NCBI GenBank assembly: GCA_963849065.1
Contig: CAWKFM010000005.1
Span: forward strand, 1,550,001-1,614,000
Length of the DNA: 64,000 bases
Reading direction: 5' to 3'
Source: TOLSYN sp963849065
GTDB taxonomy: Bacteria > Acidobacteriota > Terriglobia > Terriglobales > Acidobacteriaceae
Part shown: one piece after another, positions 35,767 to 44,749 of the stretch
Layout: each line of letters starts with the position of its first letter
How positions within the stretch are numbered: position 1 is the first letter of the stretch
The notes under the pieces: generated by a model
What the model was told of the DNA's origin: nothing
Databases searched by the model: none
What the model saw: the letters and a program-made list of their open reading frames with translations, nothing else
Made by a program: the position numbers and the translations under genes

Positions 35767-36279
35767 ATGAACGAGACGACCTTACTCATCGCCTTTATCG
35801 CGGTGACCGCGGTTGCAGTGGTGCTGCAAACATTAATCCTAGCGGGCATGTTCGTCGCCGTGCTTAAGATGATGGAGCGTGCGGAGGCCGTGCAGAAGCG
35901 AGTCAACGAACAGTTGCTGCCGCTGCTGGAAAAGGTCCGCGGGTTGGTGGACGAGAGCACGCCGAAGATCCAGACGGTGATCACGAACGTGACGGAAACC
36001 TCGGACCTGGTGAAGGCGCAGGCGGTCAAGATCGACGGAGCGGTTACGGAGATCGTGGGCCTGGCCCGCAGCCAGGCGGAACGGGCTAACGGACTGGCCA
36101 GCCGCACCATGGAGCGCGTTGACCATACGGCTGCGACGGTGCAGAATGCGGTCGCCACACCGGTGCGGCATCTATCGGGGCTGGTGGATGGCGTTCTGGC
36201 GGGTATCACCCAGTTTATAGGGGGGCGGCGGGAACGGTCTCGAACCAAGGCGGTACCGGACGACGATATCTTCATCTAG
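35767..36279 (+). CDS. Membrane-anchored coiled-coil protein (DUF948-like)
   Basis: A 170-residue protein with one N-terminal membrane span (LLIAFIAVTAVAVVLQTLILAGMFVAVLKMM) and a long helical region with repeated VRGLVDEST..IQTVITNVTETSDLVKAQAVKIDGAVTEIVGLARSQAERANGLASRTMERVDHTAATVQNAV, similar to DUF948-like proteins. It ends in a basic/acidic tail (RRERSRTKAVPDDD). With the YtxH gene upstream it probably forms an envelope-stress pair. A clear terminator follows. Confidence 0.75.
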   Translation: MNETTLLIAFIAVTAVAVVLQTLILAGMFVAVLKMMERAEAVQKRVNEQLLPLLEKVRGLVDESTPKIQTVITNVTETSDLVKAQAVKIDGAVTEIVGLARSQAERANGLASRTMERVDHTAATVQNAVATPVRHLSGLVDGVLAGITQFIGGRRERSRTKAVPDDDIFI

Positions 36280-36309
36280 TACTTTAAATTTCACAGAGAA
36301 CAAACAGCG

Positions 36310-36340
36310 GGAGCAGCGGTTATTTCGCTGCTCCTTTTTT
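36310..36340 (+). terminator. Intrinsic terminator
   Basis: Perfect 9-bp stem GGAGCAGCG (36310-36318) with CGCTGCTCC (36326-36334), loop of 7, followed by TTTTTT. It lies 30 bp after the coiled-coil gene and closes the ytxH unit. Confidence 0.92.
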
Positions 36341-36426
36341 CATTTCGAGCCGGACGGGGGCAGGCGGGTCTAAGGTGTTACAAAACTATGACTGACTGTA
36401 TCGTAAATGCCTGCAACAATTGACCC

Positions 36427-37929
36427 ATGACTCAGCATCCGGTTCTGATCCAGGGCGGCATGGGAGCAGGCGTCTCCAATTGGCGGCTGGCGAGGGCGGT
36501 GTCCCTTACCGGGCAGCTCGGAGTCGTCTCCAGCGTGGCGCTGGACACGATTCTCTCCCGGCGGCTGCAGGACGGCGATCCGGGCGGCCACATGCGGCGA
36601 GGCCTGGCAATGTTTCCCTACCCTGAGCTGGCCGAGCGCATTCTGCGCAAGCACTACATTGCCGGAGGCAAGCCGGCGGGCGCACCTTACAAGCTGGCGC
36701 CGATGCCGTCGCGGGTGAATACACGCGACATTGCGGAGCTGATCGTGGTGGGCACGTTTGTCGAAGTTGCCCTGGCCCGGGAAAGCCACTCCAATCCGGT
36801 GGGCATCAACTGCCTGGAAAAGATCCAGCTTCCCCTGCTGGCTTCGCTCTATGGCGCGATGCTGGCCGGGGTGAACTACGTGCTGATGGGAGCAGGAATT
36901 CCGCTGAAGGCTCCGGGAGTGCTGGACGCATTTGCCGCCGGGCAGGCTGCGAGCTATCCGCTCACGGTGGCCGGGGCGCAGCCGGAAGACGATTGCATGA
37001 TGCACTTTGATCCGGCGGAGTACTTTGGCGAGCCGGCGCCGGTGCTGGAGCGTCCCCAATTCTTGGCGATTATCGCTTCCAACACGCTGGCGACCACGAT
37101 GGTTCGGCGGGCCAACGGCAAGGTGGATGGATTTGTGATCGAAGGACCGACGGCAGGCGGACACAACGCGCCGCCACGCGGGCAGATGGTGCTCAGCGAA
37201 AAAGGCGAAGCGGTGTACGGCGAGCGCGACCGGGTGGACTTGGACAAGATCCGGCAGATCGGCCTTCCCTTCTGGCTGGCCGGAGGCTATGGCACGCCGG
37301 AAAAGCTGGTGGAAGCGCTGGAACTGGGCGCGACGGGCGTGCAGGTGGGCACGGCGTTTGCCTTCAGCGAGGAGTCTGGCCTGCGCGAGGACTACAAGAG
37401 CGCGCTGTTGGCCAAGGTCAGGCGCGGCGAGGAGTCGACTTTTACCGACCCGCGGTCGTCGCCCACGGGCTTCCCCTTCAAGGTGGCACAGTTGGAAGGA
37501 ACGACCTCCGAGGCTGCGGTGTACCAGACCCGCAAACGCATCTGCGACGTGGGCGTGCTGCGCGAGAGCTACCGCACGCCGAGCGGCACCATCGCCTATC
37601 GCTGCCCGTCGGAGCCGGAGAACGTTTTCGTGGCCAAGGGTGGCGTGTTTGAAGAGACCGTGGGACGCAAATGCCTGTGCAACTGCCTGCTGACCGACAT
37701 CGGCCACGACCAGATCCAGAAAGACGGCAGCGTGGAGCCCGGCATGGTGACCACCGGCGACGACATGGCCTGCGCGCTGCAATTCCTGGCTCCCGGCCAG
37801 GAAAGCTACCCGGCTGCCGAGGTGGTGAAGAAGCTGATGAGCCTACTGCCGGCGCAAGAGTCGCCCGCGGTTCGGACTGACCGGCAGATCGGGACCACTC
37901 CAGACTCGGTGAGTTCGCGGCGCGCCTAG
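36427..37929 (+). CDS. Nitronate monooxygenase (2-nitropropane dioxygenase) family protein
   Basis: A 500-residue FMN-dependent TIM-barrel protein. It opens VLIQGGMGAGVSNWRLARAVS; the FMN-phosphate region carries VDGFVIEGPTAGGHNAPP, then PFWLAGGYGTPEKLVEALELGATGVQVGTAFAFSEESG. At 500 residues it is longer than typical nitronate monooxygenases (about 320-380). The extra C-terminal part has a Cys cluster (VGRKCLCNCLL), a feature of a longer subgroup whose substrate I cannot name. It could instead be an enoyl-reductase-like member of the same fold. Confidence 0.8.
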   Translation: MTQHPVLIQGGMGAGVSNWRLARAVSLTGQLGVVSSVALDTILSRRLQDGDPGGHMRRGLAMFPYPELAERILRKHYIAGGKPAGAPYKLAPMPSRVNTRDIAELIVVGTFVEVALARESHSNPVGINCLEKIQLPLLASLYGAMLAGVNYVLMGAGIPLKAPGVLDAFAAGQAASYPLTVAGAQPEDDCMMHFDPAEYFGEPAPVLERPQFLAIIASNTLATTMVRRANGKVDGFVIEGPTAGGHNAPPRGQMVLSEKGEAVYGERDRVDLDKIRQIGLPFWLAGGYGTPEKLVEALELGATGVQVGTAFAFSEESGLREDYKSALLAKVRRGEESTFTDPRSSPTGFPFKVAQLEGTTSEAAVYQTRKRICDVGVLRESYRTPSGTIAYRCPSEPENVFVAKGGVFEETVGRKCLCNCLLTDIGHDQIQKDGSVEPGMVTTGDDMACALQFLAPGQESYPAAEVVKKLMSLLPAQESPAVRTDRQIGTTPDSVSSRRA

Positions 37930-38045
37930 CGCGGTTCCCGAGAAGCCATATCCTCTCGAAATTGTGCCCTGCCGTTGCGCCCTGTTGGTCGCAACGGCCA
38001 ACGGCTTGCGGCTTTGGAACTTTCTTGGCCGGCGAGGAGCTACCG

Positions 38046-39353
38046 CTATTCCGGGAGCGGCTTCCCACGAGTTTCCAGGCCGAACGGAATCAAGAGCAAT
38101 CCGATGCCGAAGGCAATGGCGGTGATAGCCACCGGCTTGCCCAGGGTTCCCATGTTGTGCACCAGCGCGCCCAGCGCGAAATTCACACCCGCGCCGATGA
38201 AGCGGCCAAATGAAGTCGCGAAGGCAAAGGCAGTGGCACGAACCGAGGTGGCGTACTGCTCGGGAAGCCACAAGCTGAACATGGTGAAATTACCGCCGAA
38301 GAACCCCAGAACAAACAGCAGGGCGATGAACGGATGCAATCCGTGCGGCAGGTAGAAGGCCCAGCCAAAGCAAAGCAGGATTGCGATTGCCATGCCTGCG
38401 AAGTAAAAGCCCAGGGTGGGCTTTCGTCCAAAGCGCTTGGCCAACGGCGGCAAGGCCAGGCAGCCGAGGATGGTGCCGATGGACAACAGACCGGTTCCCA
38501 ATGAGGCCATGCGCACCGCGGTGTGGAGGGATGCTCCGGCTTTCCGCGCCAGCGTGATAATTGCCGTGGGTTCATAGACGGCGGCGGCCCATAGCCCGAT
38601 GATGGCCACGGTGAGCAATCCCGTGTTAACCAGCGTACGGCGCAGGTACTGGCCGCGAAAGATCTCAGCTAAAGGAGAGCGCCGCTTAATGGGCGCAATT
38701 TTTGCGGTGCGCTGCCAGCGCTCCGGTTCCTTGACCCGAAAAATGATGAGGAGTGAGACGATGACCGGGGCCAGGCCGCACAGGAACATGGCCCGCCAGC
38801 CGAAATGCGCGCCCACGGTGAAGTTGAGGGTGGCTGCGAGAAAGAATCCAGCGTAGTAGCCGGTCTGCAAATAGCCGGCTCCCATTTCGCGCCGATCCTC
38901 GGGCCACGCTTCGGCAACGTAGGTTCCCGCCAGCGCCCACTCGCCGCCGATTCCCATGCCGGCCAGGAGGCGGAAAATTGCGAGTTCCCAGACATTCTGC
39001 GATAACGCGGCGGCGCCGGTGAATACGGCAAAGACCAGGATGGTGGCGGCAAGTACCTGCGTGCGGCCGAAGCGGTCTGCGATGGGTCCCCAGATGAATG
39101 CCAGTCCCCATCCGATGAGAAACAGCGCGAACAGAATGGAGCCTGCAAAGGCCACGTTGGCCGGGGCGTTGGACATGCCGGATTTCGGCAGAAGCTCGGT
39201 GAGCGCCGGGCTGAGCACCAGAGCGTAGATCACCGAATCCATGCCGTCCAGGGTCCAACCTGTCCAGGCTGCCCAGAAGCCGGTGATTTGATCGCGCGTG
39301 AGTTTGGTGGGAAGCTGTACTGGCTGGGGAAACGGGACGGCTCGCTCTGCCAT
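38046..39353 (-). CDS. MFS transporter
   Basis: A 435-residue major-facilitator protein with 12 predicted spans. The loop between spans 2 and 3 has the MFS signature GPIADRFGRTQVLAA, the start has FWAAWTGWTLDGMDSVIYALVLSPALTELLP, and between spans 4 and 5 lies GGEWALAGTYVAEAWPEDRREMGAG, close to the sialate/carboxylate (SHS) and aromatic-acid transporters. The substrate is probably a small organic anion. It is divergent from the polyketide cluster by 126 bp, so it may be co-regulated with it. Confidence 0.88.
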   Translation of the reverse strand: MAERAVPFPQPVQLPTKLTRDQITGFWAAWTGWTLDGMDSVIYALVLSPALTELLPKSGMSNAPANVAFAGSILFALFLIGWGLAFIWGPIADRFGRTQVLAATILVFAVFTGAAALSQNVWELAIFRLLAGMGIGGEWALAGTYVAEAWPEDRREMGAGYLQTGYYAGFFLAATLNFTVGAHFGWRAMFLCGLAPVIVSLLIIFRVKEPERWQRTAKIAPIKRRSPLAEIFRGQYLRRTLVNTGLLTVAIIGLWAAAVYEPTAIITLARKAGASLHTAVRMASLGTGLLSIGTILGCLALPPLAKRFGRKPTLGFYFAGMAIAILLCFGWAFYLPHGLHPFIALLFVLGFFGGNFTMFSLWLPEQYATSVRATAFAFATSFGRFIGAGVNFALGALVHNMGTLGKPVAITAIAFGIGLLLIPFGLETRGKPLPE

Positions 39354-39479
39354 AAAGACTCCTTGGGGCGGTGCGGGAACAGTAGCGAGTGCGTTGGATG
39401 CAGAATTACAGCGTAGTGTTGCTCAACTGCGATGCTGCTGACACAAGGATCGCATCACAACATCAGGGAGGCGCGACAA

Positions 39480-40991
39480 ATGAAAGATTCAGTGACTCAG
39501 CTGCCGCTCATCACGCGCGCCAGGGATCATGCGGGGAGCAGCGCCATTCTCGACCGCGAGGGTAGCTTCACCTATGAGCATCTGTTGGATGGCTCGGCTG
39601 GTGTCGCATCGGCGTTGCTGAACGGTCTTGGCGATCTGCACGAGCAGCGTGTTCTGTTTCTGGTTGCGCCGGGATTTCCGTGGGTGGCCGTGCAGTGGGG
39701 TATCTGGCGAGCGGGCGGGATCGCAGTGCCGCTCCCGCTCGGTTCTCCACCGGCGGAACTGGAATACATGATCGACGACACCCAGGCAGCGGCGCTGGTG
39801 ACGGATGCTGCAGGGGAAGCCGTGCTGGCGCCGCTCGCGGCGGCGCGCGGGCTACGCCTGTTGCGATGCGGCGAAGCCCTGGCCAGCAACACGCAGCCGC
39901 TGCCCGAGGTCGAAAGCGAGCGGCGCGCCATGATCCTCTACACCAGCGGCACCACCAGCCGCCCCAAGGGCGTGGTGAGCAGCCACCAGAATATTGAGGC
40001 CCAGGTAACGGCCCTGGTTCGCGCCTGGCGGTGGTCCTCCGACGACCGGATTCTACTCTGCCTGCCGCTGCACCACGTACATGGAATCGTGAATGTAGTT
40101 TCCTGTGCTCTGTGGTCGGGCGCAACCTGCGAGATGCTGCCCCGCTTCGACGCCAATACCGTCTGGGAGCGCATCGCCAACGGCGACCTGACCCTGTTCA
40201 TGGCGGTCCCCACCATCTATTTGAAACTCATCTCGGCCTGGGAAGCGGCCTCGCCGGCGCGCCGGGCTGTTCTCAGCCAAGCTTGCGCCAGGCTGCGGCT
40301 GATGGTGTCAGGTTCGGCGGCGCTGCCGGTCTCCACGCTGAACCGCTGGAAAGAAATCAGCGGCCATACCTTGCTCGAGCGCTATGGCATGACGGAGATC
40401 GGCATGGCGCTGTCGAACCCGTTGGAAGGCCAGCGAGTGCCCGGCAGCGTGGGCACCGCGCTGCCCACGGTGGAAGTGCGACTGGTGGACGAGCAGGGTC
40501 AAGCGGTGGCAGCGGATACGCCGGGGGAAATCGAGGTTCGCGGCCCGAGTGTATTCCGGGAATACTGGGCAAAACCGGAAGCAACCCAGCAGAGTTTTCG
40601 CAATGGATGGTTCCGGACCGGTGACGTAGCGGTGCTGGAGAATGGGCGCTATCGCATTCTGGGACGCATGAACATTGACATTCTCAAGACCGGCGGGCAC
40701 AAGGTGTCGGCGCTGGAGGTGGAAGAGCAACTTCGCGAGCATCCGGCCGTAGCCGAATGTGCGGTCGTGGGCGTTCCGGACTCCGAATGGGGTGAGCGAG
40801 TCTCTGCCGCTGTGGTGCTGCGCGAGGGCGCGACGCTTGACCTGGAGAGCCTTCGCAGTTGGGCGAAGCCCCGTCTTGCTTCCTACAAGATCCCTTCGCG
40901 TCTGCTGATCGTTGAAGCGCTTCCCCGCAATGCGATGGGCAAGGTCACCAAGCCCGCAATCGTAGGTCTTTTCGAGACTCCAAAGATCTGA
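39480..40991 (+). CDS. Malonyl-CoA-ligase-like (MatB-type) acyl-CoA synthetase
   Basis: A 503-residue ANL-superfamily adenylating enzyme. Motifs: ILYTSGTTSRPKGVVSSHQN (P-loop), ERYGMTEIGMALSNP, then VFREYWAKPEATQQSFRNGWFRTGDVA and LGRMNIDILKTGGHKVSALEVEE, and the catalytic Lys near the end in PRNAMGKVTKPAI. The RYGMTEIGMALSNP block is characteristic of MatB, which turns malonate or methylmalonate into the CoA thioester. That would supply extender units for the type III PKS at 41146. AGGGAG precedes the ATG at 39480. Confidence 0.85.
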   Translation: MKDSVTQLPLITRARDHAGSSAILDREGSFTYEHLLDGSAGVASALLNGLGDLHEQRVLFLVAPGFPWVAVQWGIWRAGGIAVPLPLGSPPAELEYMIDDTQAAALVTDAAGEAVLAPLAAARGLRLLRCGEALASNTQPLPEVESERRAMILYTSGTTSRPKGVVSSHQNIEAQVTALVRAWRWSSDDRILLCLPLHHVHGIVNVVSCALWSGATCEMLPRFDANTVWERIANGDLTLFMAVPTIYLKLISAWEAASPARRAVLSQACARLRLMVSGSAALPVSTLNRWKEISGHTLLERYGMTEIGMALSNPLEGQRVPGSVGTALPTVEVRLVDEQGQAVAADTPGEIEVRGPSVFREYWAKPEATQQSFRNGWFRTGDVAVLENGRYRILGRMNIDILKTGGHKVSALEVEEQLREHPAVAECAVVGVPDSEWGERVSAAVVLREGATLDLESLRSWAKPRLASYKIPSRLLIVEALPRNAMGKVTKPAIVGLFETPKI

Positions 40992-41145
40992 CCACGTTGG
41001 CCGCGAGGCGGTGGTGACGGCTTCTTGAGAATGTCGGTCGCACATGCGTCCCGGTTCAGAGAGGCTGCATCTAAACGTCTGGATTCGTTCATGTCCCCAG
41101 GCCTTGGTTGCCATTCCTATCAAGACGAGCAGGAGAGTGCCATCG

Positions 41146-42216
41146 ATGGTTGAAGCCTATCTCAATCAAATTGCCACGTCTGTGCCGGATTACGACGTGC
41201 ACAGCAGGTTTGTAGATAGTGCTCCCTCGCTTCTGAGCGAAGAGCGTAATCGCGTTCTGTTCAAACGCATGGCGCTGAAGTCGCAGATCGAGCACCGTTA
41301 TTCGTTTCTGAACCCACATCCGGAAGCGACGGGGATGGACAGCATCGATGATTTTTACCGGCTGGGCGCGTTTCCTGACACGGAGACGCGCATGCGCTTT
41401 TACGAGCGCTATGCATTCACGCTGGCCAGGCGTGCGCTGGATCAGCTGAATTTCGCCGGGCATAAAGACAGCATCACCCATCTGATCCTTACGACATGCA
41501 CCGGCTTTTATGCTCCGGGCATCGATCTCCAGGTGGTGGATCATTACGGGCTCGATCCTTCGGTGGAGAGGACGGTGGTCGGATTTATGGGCTGCTACGC
41601 GGGAATCAACGCGCTGAAACTGGCCCGTCACATCGTTCGCTCCGAACCGTCGTCGGAAGTCGCGATTCTGAATCTGGAGTTGTGCAGCATTCATTTGCAG
41701 GAAACGGACGATCTGGAACAGGTGCTCTCATTTTTGATTTTCGCCGACGGCTGCTCCGCCAGTTTGGTGTCCAGCAAACCGTCCGGCATTGAACTGCAGA
41801 GCTTCGTGTCAACGGTTCTCCCCAATAGCGCCGATCAGATCACGTGGCATATCGGCCGGCGCGGTTTCGACATGGTGCTGATGGGGCGAGTGCCTTCGAC
41901 GATTGCTCAAGAGCTCCCATTGTGCCTGGATCGAATTCTGGGCGGACACAGGACAGAAGATATCGCGCATTGGGCCATCCACCCAGGCGGCCGCACGATC
42001 CTCGATGCCGTGCAGAAGGGTGTCGGCCTGCCAGACGGTGCGTTGCGCCAATCTCGCGACGTGTTGCGCCGCTTCGGCAATATGTCGTCGGCGACGGTGA
42101 TGTTTGTTTTGAAAGAAATGTTAGAGCCCGGCACGGTTGCGGGGCGGGGATGCTCGATGGCCTTTGGTCCCGGTCTTACGGCGGAGAGCATGTTGTTTGA
42201 GACTGCGGGAAGCTGA
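41146..42216 (+). CDS. Type III polyketide synthase
   Basis: A 356-residue chalcone-synthase-like enzyme. The Cys-His-Asn triad is complete: Cys150 in GFMGCYAGINALK, His279 in WAIHPGGRTILDA and Asn312 in FGNMSSATVMFVLKEM. ILTTCTGFYAPGID is also conserved. It condenses a starter acyl-CoA with malonyl-CoA units, giving pyrones, resorcinols or similar. The ATG at 41146 has AGGAGAG 8 bp upstream. It lies 154 bp after the MatB-like gene and is followed by a methyltransferase after only 3 bp. Confidence 0.95.
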   Translation: MVEAYLNQIATSVPDYDVHSRFVDSAPSLLSEERNRVLFKRMALKSQIEHRYSFLNPHPEATGMDSIDDFYRLGAFPDTETRMRFYERYAFTLARRALDQLNFAGHKDSITHLILTTCTGFYAPGIDLQVVDHYGLDPSVERTVVGFMGCYAGINALKLARHIVRSEPSSEVAILNLELCSIHLQETDDLEQVLSFLIFADGCSASLVSSKPSGIELQSFVSTVLPNSADQITWHIGRRGFDMVLMGRVPSTIAQELPLCLDRILGGHRTEDIAHWAIHPGGRTILDAVQKGVGLPDGALRQSRDVLRRFGNMSSATVMFVLKEMLEPGTVAGRGCSMAFGPGLTAESMLFETAGS

Positions 42217-42219
42217 GGG

Positions 42220-42933
42220 ATGATTGGGCCGGATCTCAGCCAGCGCAGTATCCGGCCGGAGCTCATGGACACCGAATCCGTCAGCTTCGCGGAGTTCCAT
42301 GACTGCCTACAGACTCTGAGCAGGATCAACACGTTTACCTTGGCCTACCGTCCAACCCTGCGTTGGTTCGACCGCGTGACAGCCGGAGCCGATTCGCCGA
42401 TCTCGGTTCTGGATATCGGCTGCGGCGGCGGAGATATGCTGCGGCAAATCTGGCAACGGGCGAAGCAGAGAAATCTGCAGGTCGAGCTGACCGGCATCGA
42501 TCTGAACCCTTGGTCCAAAAAGTCCGCTGAAATGGTTACGCCAACCGACGCTCCCATCCGCTTCGAGACGGCAAACCTGTTCTCACTCTATCCCGGCAGG
42601 CGTGCCAATATCATTGTCAGTTCTCTGTTTACGCACCATCTTACCGACGGTGAACTACTCCGCTTTATCCAGTGGATGGATCGTCACGCTACACGCGGCT
42701 GGTTCATCAACGATCTGCATCGCCACGCTGTGCCGTATTTTTTCATCAAGTATGCGGTGCGTTGGCTGTGTGGCAACCGCCTGATACGGCATGACGCGCC
42801 GGTGTCGGTGGCGCGCGCGTTCATCTCATCCGAGTGGAGGCAATTGCTGGCGCAGGCCGGTATCGCAGCGGAGAGAAGCAGCATCGAGTGGTTCTTTCCC
42901 TTCCGCTATGGTGTGGCAGGTTGGAAAACGTGA
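42220..42933 (+). CDS. SAM-dependent methyltransferase of the polyketide cluster
   Basis: A 237-residue class I methyltransferase. The SAM site is VLDIGCGGGDMLRQI at about residues 63-77, followed by LTGIDLNPWSKK and a NIIVSSLFTHHLTDGELLRFIQWM block. The C-terminal part has WFINDLHRHAVPYFFIKYAVRWL, like methyltransferases that act on lipid or polyketide substrates. It sits 3 bp after the PKS gene and overlaps the flavoprotein gene by 4 bp. In the Streptomyces srsABC operon, which has this same PKS-methyltransferase-flavoprotein order, it methylates the PKS product; the same is inferred here. Confidence 0.9.
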   Translation: MIGPDLSQRSIRPELMDTESVSFAEFHDCLQTLSRINTFTLAYRPTLRWFDRVTAGADSPISVLDIGCGGGDMLRQIWQRAKQRNLQVELTGIDLNPWSKKSAEMVTPTDAPIRFETANLFSLYPGRRANIIVSSLFTHHLTDGELLRFIQWMDRHATRGWFINDLHRHAVPYFFIKYAVRWLCGNRLIRHDAPVSVARAFISSEWRQLLAQAGIAAERSSIEWFFPFRYGVAGWKT

Positions 42934-44045
42934 AACCGTATGAGGTGATCATCATCGGCGGCGGCCCGGCCGGCAGCGCCGCAGCCATACGACTGGCGCA
43001 GCAAGGGCGTAACATTTTGCTGCTGGAGAAAGAGCCCGCGGCACGCGACAAAGTTTGCGGAGAGTTTATCGGTCCCGATGCGCAACACTATCTGCGCGAA
43101 CTCGGCCTCGATTTGGCGGCCCTGGATGCCGCGCCCATTGTCAATCTGCGGCTGATGCGCGGCCGGGCGAATGCCTCGGCACGGCTACCGTTTCCTGGCC
43201 TCAGTCTCTCTCGCCGCGTACTCGATGAGGCCCTGCTGGCGCGAGCCGAGGAGCAGGGCGCACAGGTTTGGCGCGGGGCCGCAGCGACGGCGGCCCACAG
43301 AGAACCGCAATGCTGGCGGATTGAAGTTGCCGGCCACGAGGTCATTCGCAGCGAGACGATATTTCTGGCAACCGGCAAGCATGACCTGCACGAATGGCCG
43401 CGCGATGGAGGGTCGCAAAACGATTTTATCGGTTTCAAGTGTCATTTCCGACTGACGCCGAAAGAGAGAGCGGCGCTGGCGGAACACGTCGAGATGATCC
43501 TGTTCGACGGCGGCTACGCCGGGCTGGAACCGGTCGAGAGCGGAAAAGCAAATTTGTGCCTGGTGGTGACCAAACGCCATTTTGCCAGGTACGGAAAAAA
43601 CTGGGATGGGCTGTTGCGCGCGATTCTGCAAGCCACGCCGCCACTTGCCGGGCGATTGGCCGGAGCCCAGCCCTGCTGGCCGCGGCCTTTATCCATCTAC
43701 GGAATTCCTTACGGCTTCGTACATCGTGCTTCGTCAAGCGCCGCGCCGGGTTTGTACCGGCTGGGCGATCAGATGGCGGTGATTCCCTCCTTCTCGGGTT
43801 ATGGCATATCGATCGCGCTCTATACCGCTTTCCTGGCCGTGGATTGCTATTTGCGCGGCGGCGTCGAGCTGTACCATTGCCAGGCGCGTGGCACCCTCAT
43901 GCCCTTGATTCGAAGAGCTTCCATGCTGTCGAAAATGGCCGAATATCCCGTTGCGCAACATGGAATCCTATGGGCTTGCCGCATCAGACCAGAGCTGATC
44001 ACATTCCTTGCAATCCATGACAGGATCTCAGGACTCTTGAGCTGA
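42930..44045 (+). CDS. FAD-dependent oxidoreductase of the polyketide cluster
   Basis: A 371-residue flavoprotein of the geranylgeranyl-reductase / aromatic-hydroxylase type. The Rossmann motif is VIIIGGGPAGSAAAIRLAQQGRNILLLEKE at residues 6-35, followed by VCGEFIGPDA and, near the end, LYRLGDQMAVIPSFSGYGISIAL (FAD-binding motif GD...P). The GTG start overlaps the methyltransferase stop (GTGA). In srsC the equivalent enzyme hydroxylates the resorcinol ring; here reduction or hydroxylation of the PKS product is inferred. Confidence 0.9.
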   Translation: MKPYEVIIIGGGPAGSAAAIRLAQQGRNILLLEKEPAARDKVCGEFIGPDAQHYLRELGLDLAALDAAPIVNLRLMRGRANASARLPFPGLSLSRRVLDEALLARAEEQGAQVWRGAAATAAHREPQCWRIEVAGHEVIRSETIFLATGKHDLHEWPRDGGSQNDFIGFKCHFRLTPKERAALAEHVEMILFDGGYAGLEPVESGKANLCLVVTKRHFARYGKNWDGLLRAILQATPPLAGRLAGAQPCWPRPLSIYGIPYGFVHRASSSAAPGLYRLGDQMAVIPSFSGYGISIALYTAFLAVDCYLRGGVELYHCQARGTLMPLIRRASMLSKMAEYPVAQHGILWACRIRPELITFLAIHDRISGLLS

Positions 44046-44235
44046 GTTGCCGAACCTAAGGCGCTCGCAAAAGGATTAGAGAGATTATCACTGGCTATTC
44101 AGATCGCTAAGCGCGCGATCATACGCAATATCCAATACAGCCGATCATGGTTGCGCGCCTTATGATGGACTTAATCCAATCGTTTTCCAACGCCGGCCGC
44201 AAGGCAAGCAATGGCCCGCCAACAGAGGTGAAATT
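44046..44235. other. Spacer before the DUF2844 gene
   Basis: 190 bp with no gene. A ribosome-binding AGAGGTG lies just upstream of the GTG at 44236; I see no strong hairpin. The cluster upstream probably terminates here. Confidence 0.4.
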
Positions 44236-44739
44236 GTGAAAAATGAAGTCCGCAAGGGAGCGGAGTCCCGGTTGCGCACGCTGGCGATTGGGGGCCTGTT
44301 CCTTACGTTTCTGTGCCTGCCCATCGGCGCTTCCGCGGCGCTGGGCGGAGGTGTTTCCTCGGTTGAGGCCGACCAGCAGCAGATGAAGGCGATGCGCGCC
44401 GTGCACGCCAAACCAAACTACACGGTGCACGAAATCACGACACCCTATGGGACGACCGTGCGGGAGTATGTTTCACCGGACGGCAAGGTGTTCGGAGTGG
44501 CGTGGCGGGGTCCGTTTCTTCCCAACATGCAGCAGCTTCTGGGTAGCTACTATGGGCAGTTTGAACAGAGCGCCCAGGCGGCCAGGGCTCAACAGCCCCG
44601 GCGCTCGCGGAATGCTCCGCTGACGGTGAAGCAGCCGGAGCTGGTAGTCCATTCGGGAGGCCACATGCGCGCCTATGCCGGGCACGCCTACGTGCCGGGG
44701 ATGGTCCCGCCGGGCGTTGCCACCCAGGAAATACGGTAA
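44236..44739 (+). CDS. DUF2844 secreted protein
   Basis: A 167-residue protein with an N-terminal signal peptide (LAIGGLFLTFLCLPIGASAA) and the DUF2844 pattern: ALGGGVSSVEAD..QM, YTVHEITTPYGTTVREYVSPDGKVFGVAWRGPFLPNMQQLLGSYY. The family has no known function but is regularly followed by a DUF3443 gene, as here (10 bp downstream). The two probably act together in the periplasm. The GTG start has AGAGGTG at a proper distance. Confidence 0.85.
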   Translation: MKNEVRKGAESRLRTLAIGGLFLTFLCLPIGASAALGGGVSSVEADQQQMKAMRAVHAKPNYTVHEITTPYGTTVREYVSPDGKVFGVAWRGPFLPNMQQLLGSYYGQFEQSAQAARAQQPRRSRNAPLTVKQPELVVHSGGHMRAYAGHAYVPGMVPPGVATQEIR

Positions 44740-44749
44740 GGGAGGGAAC

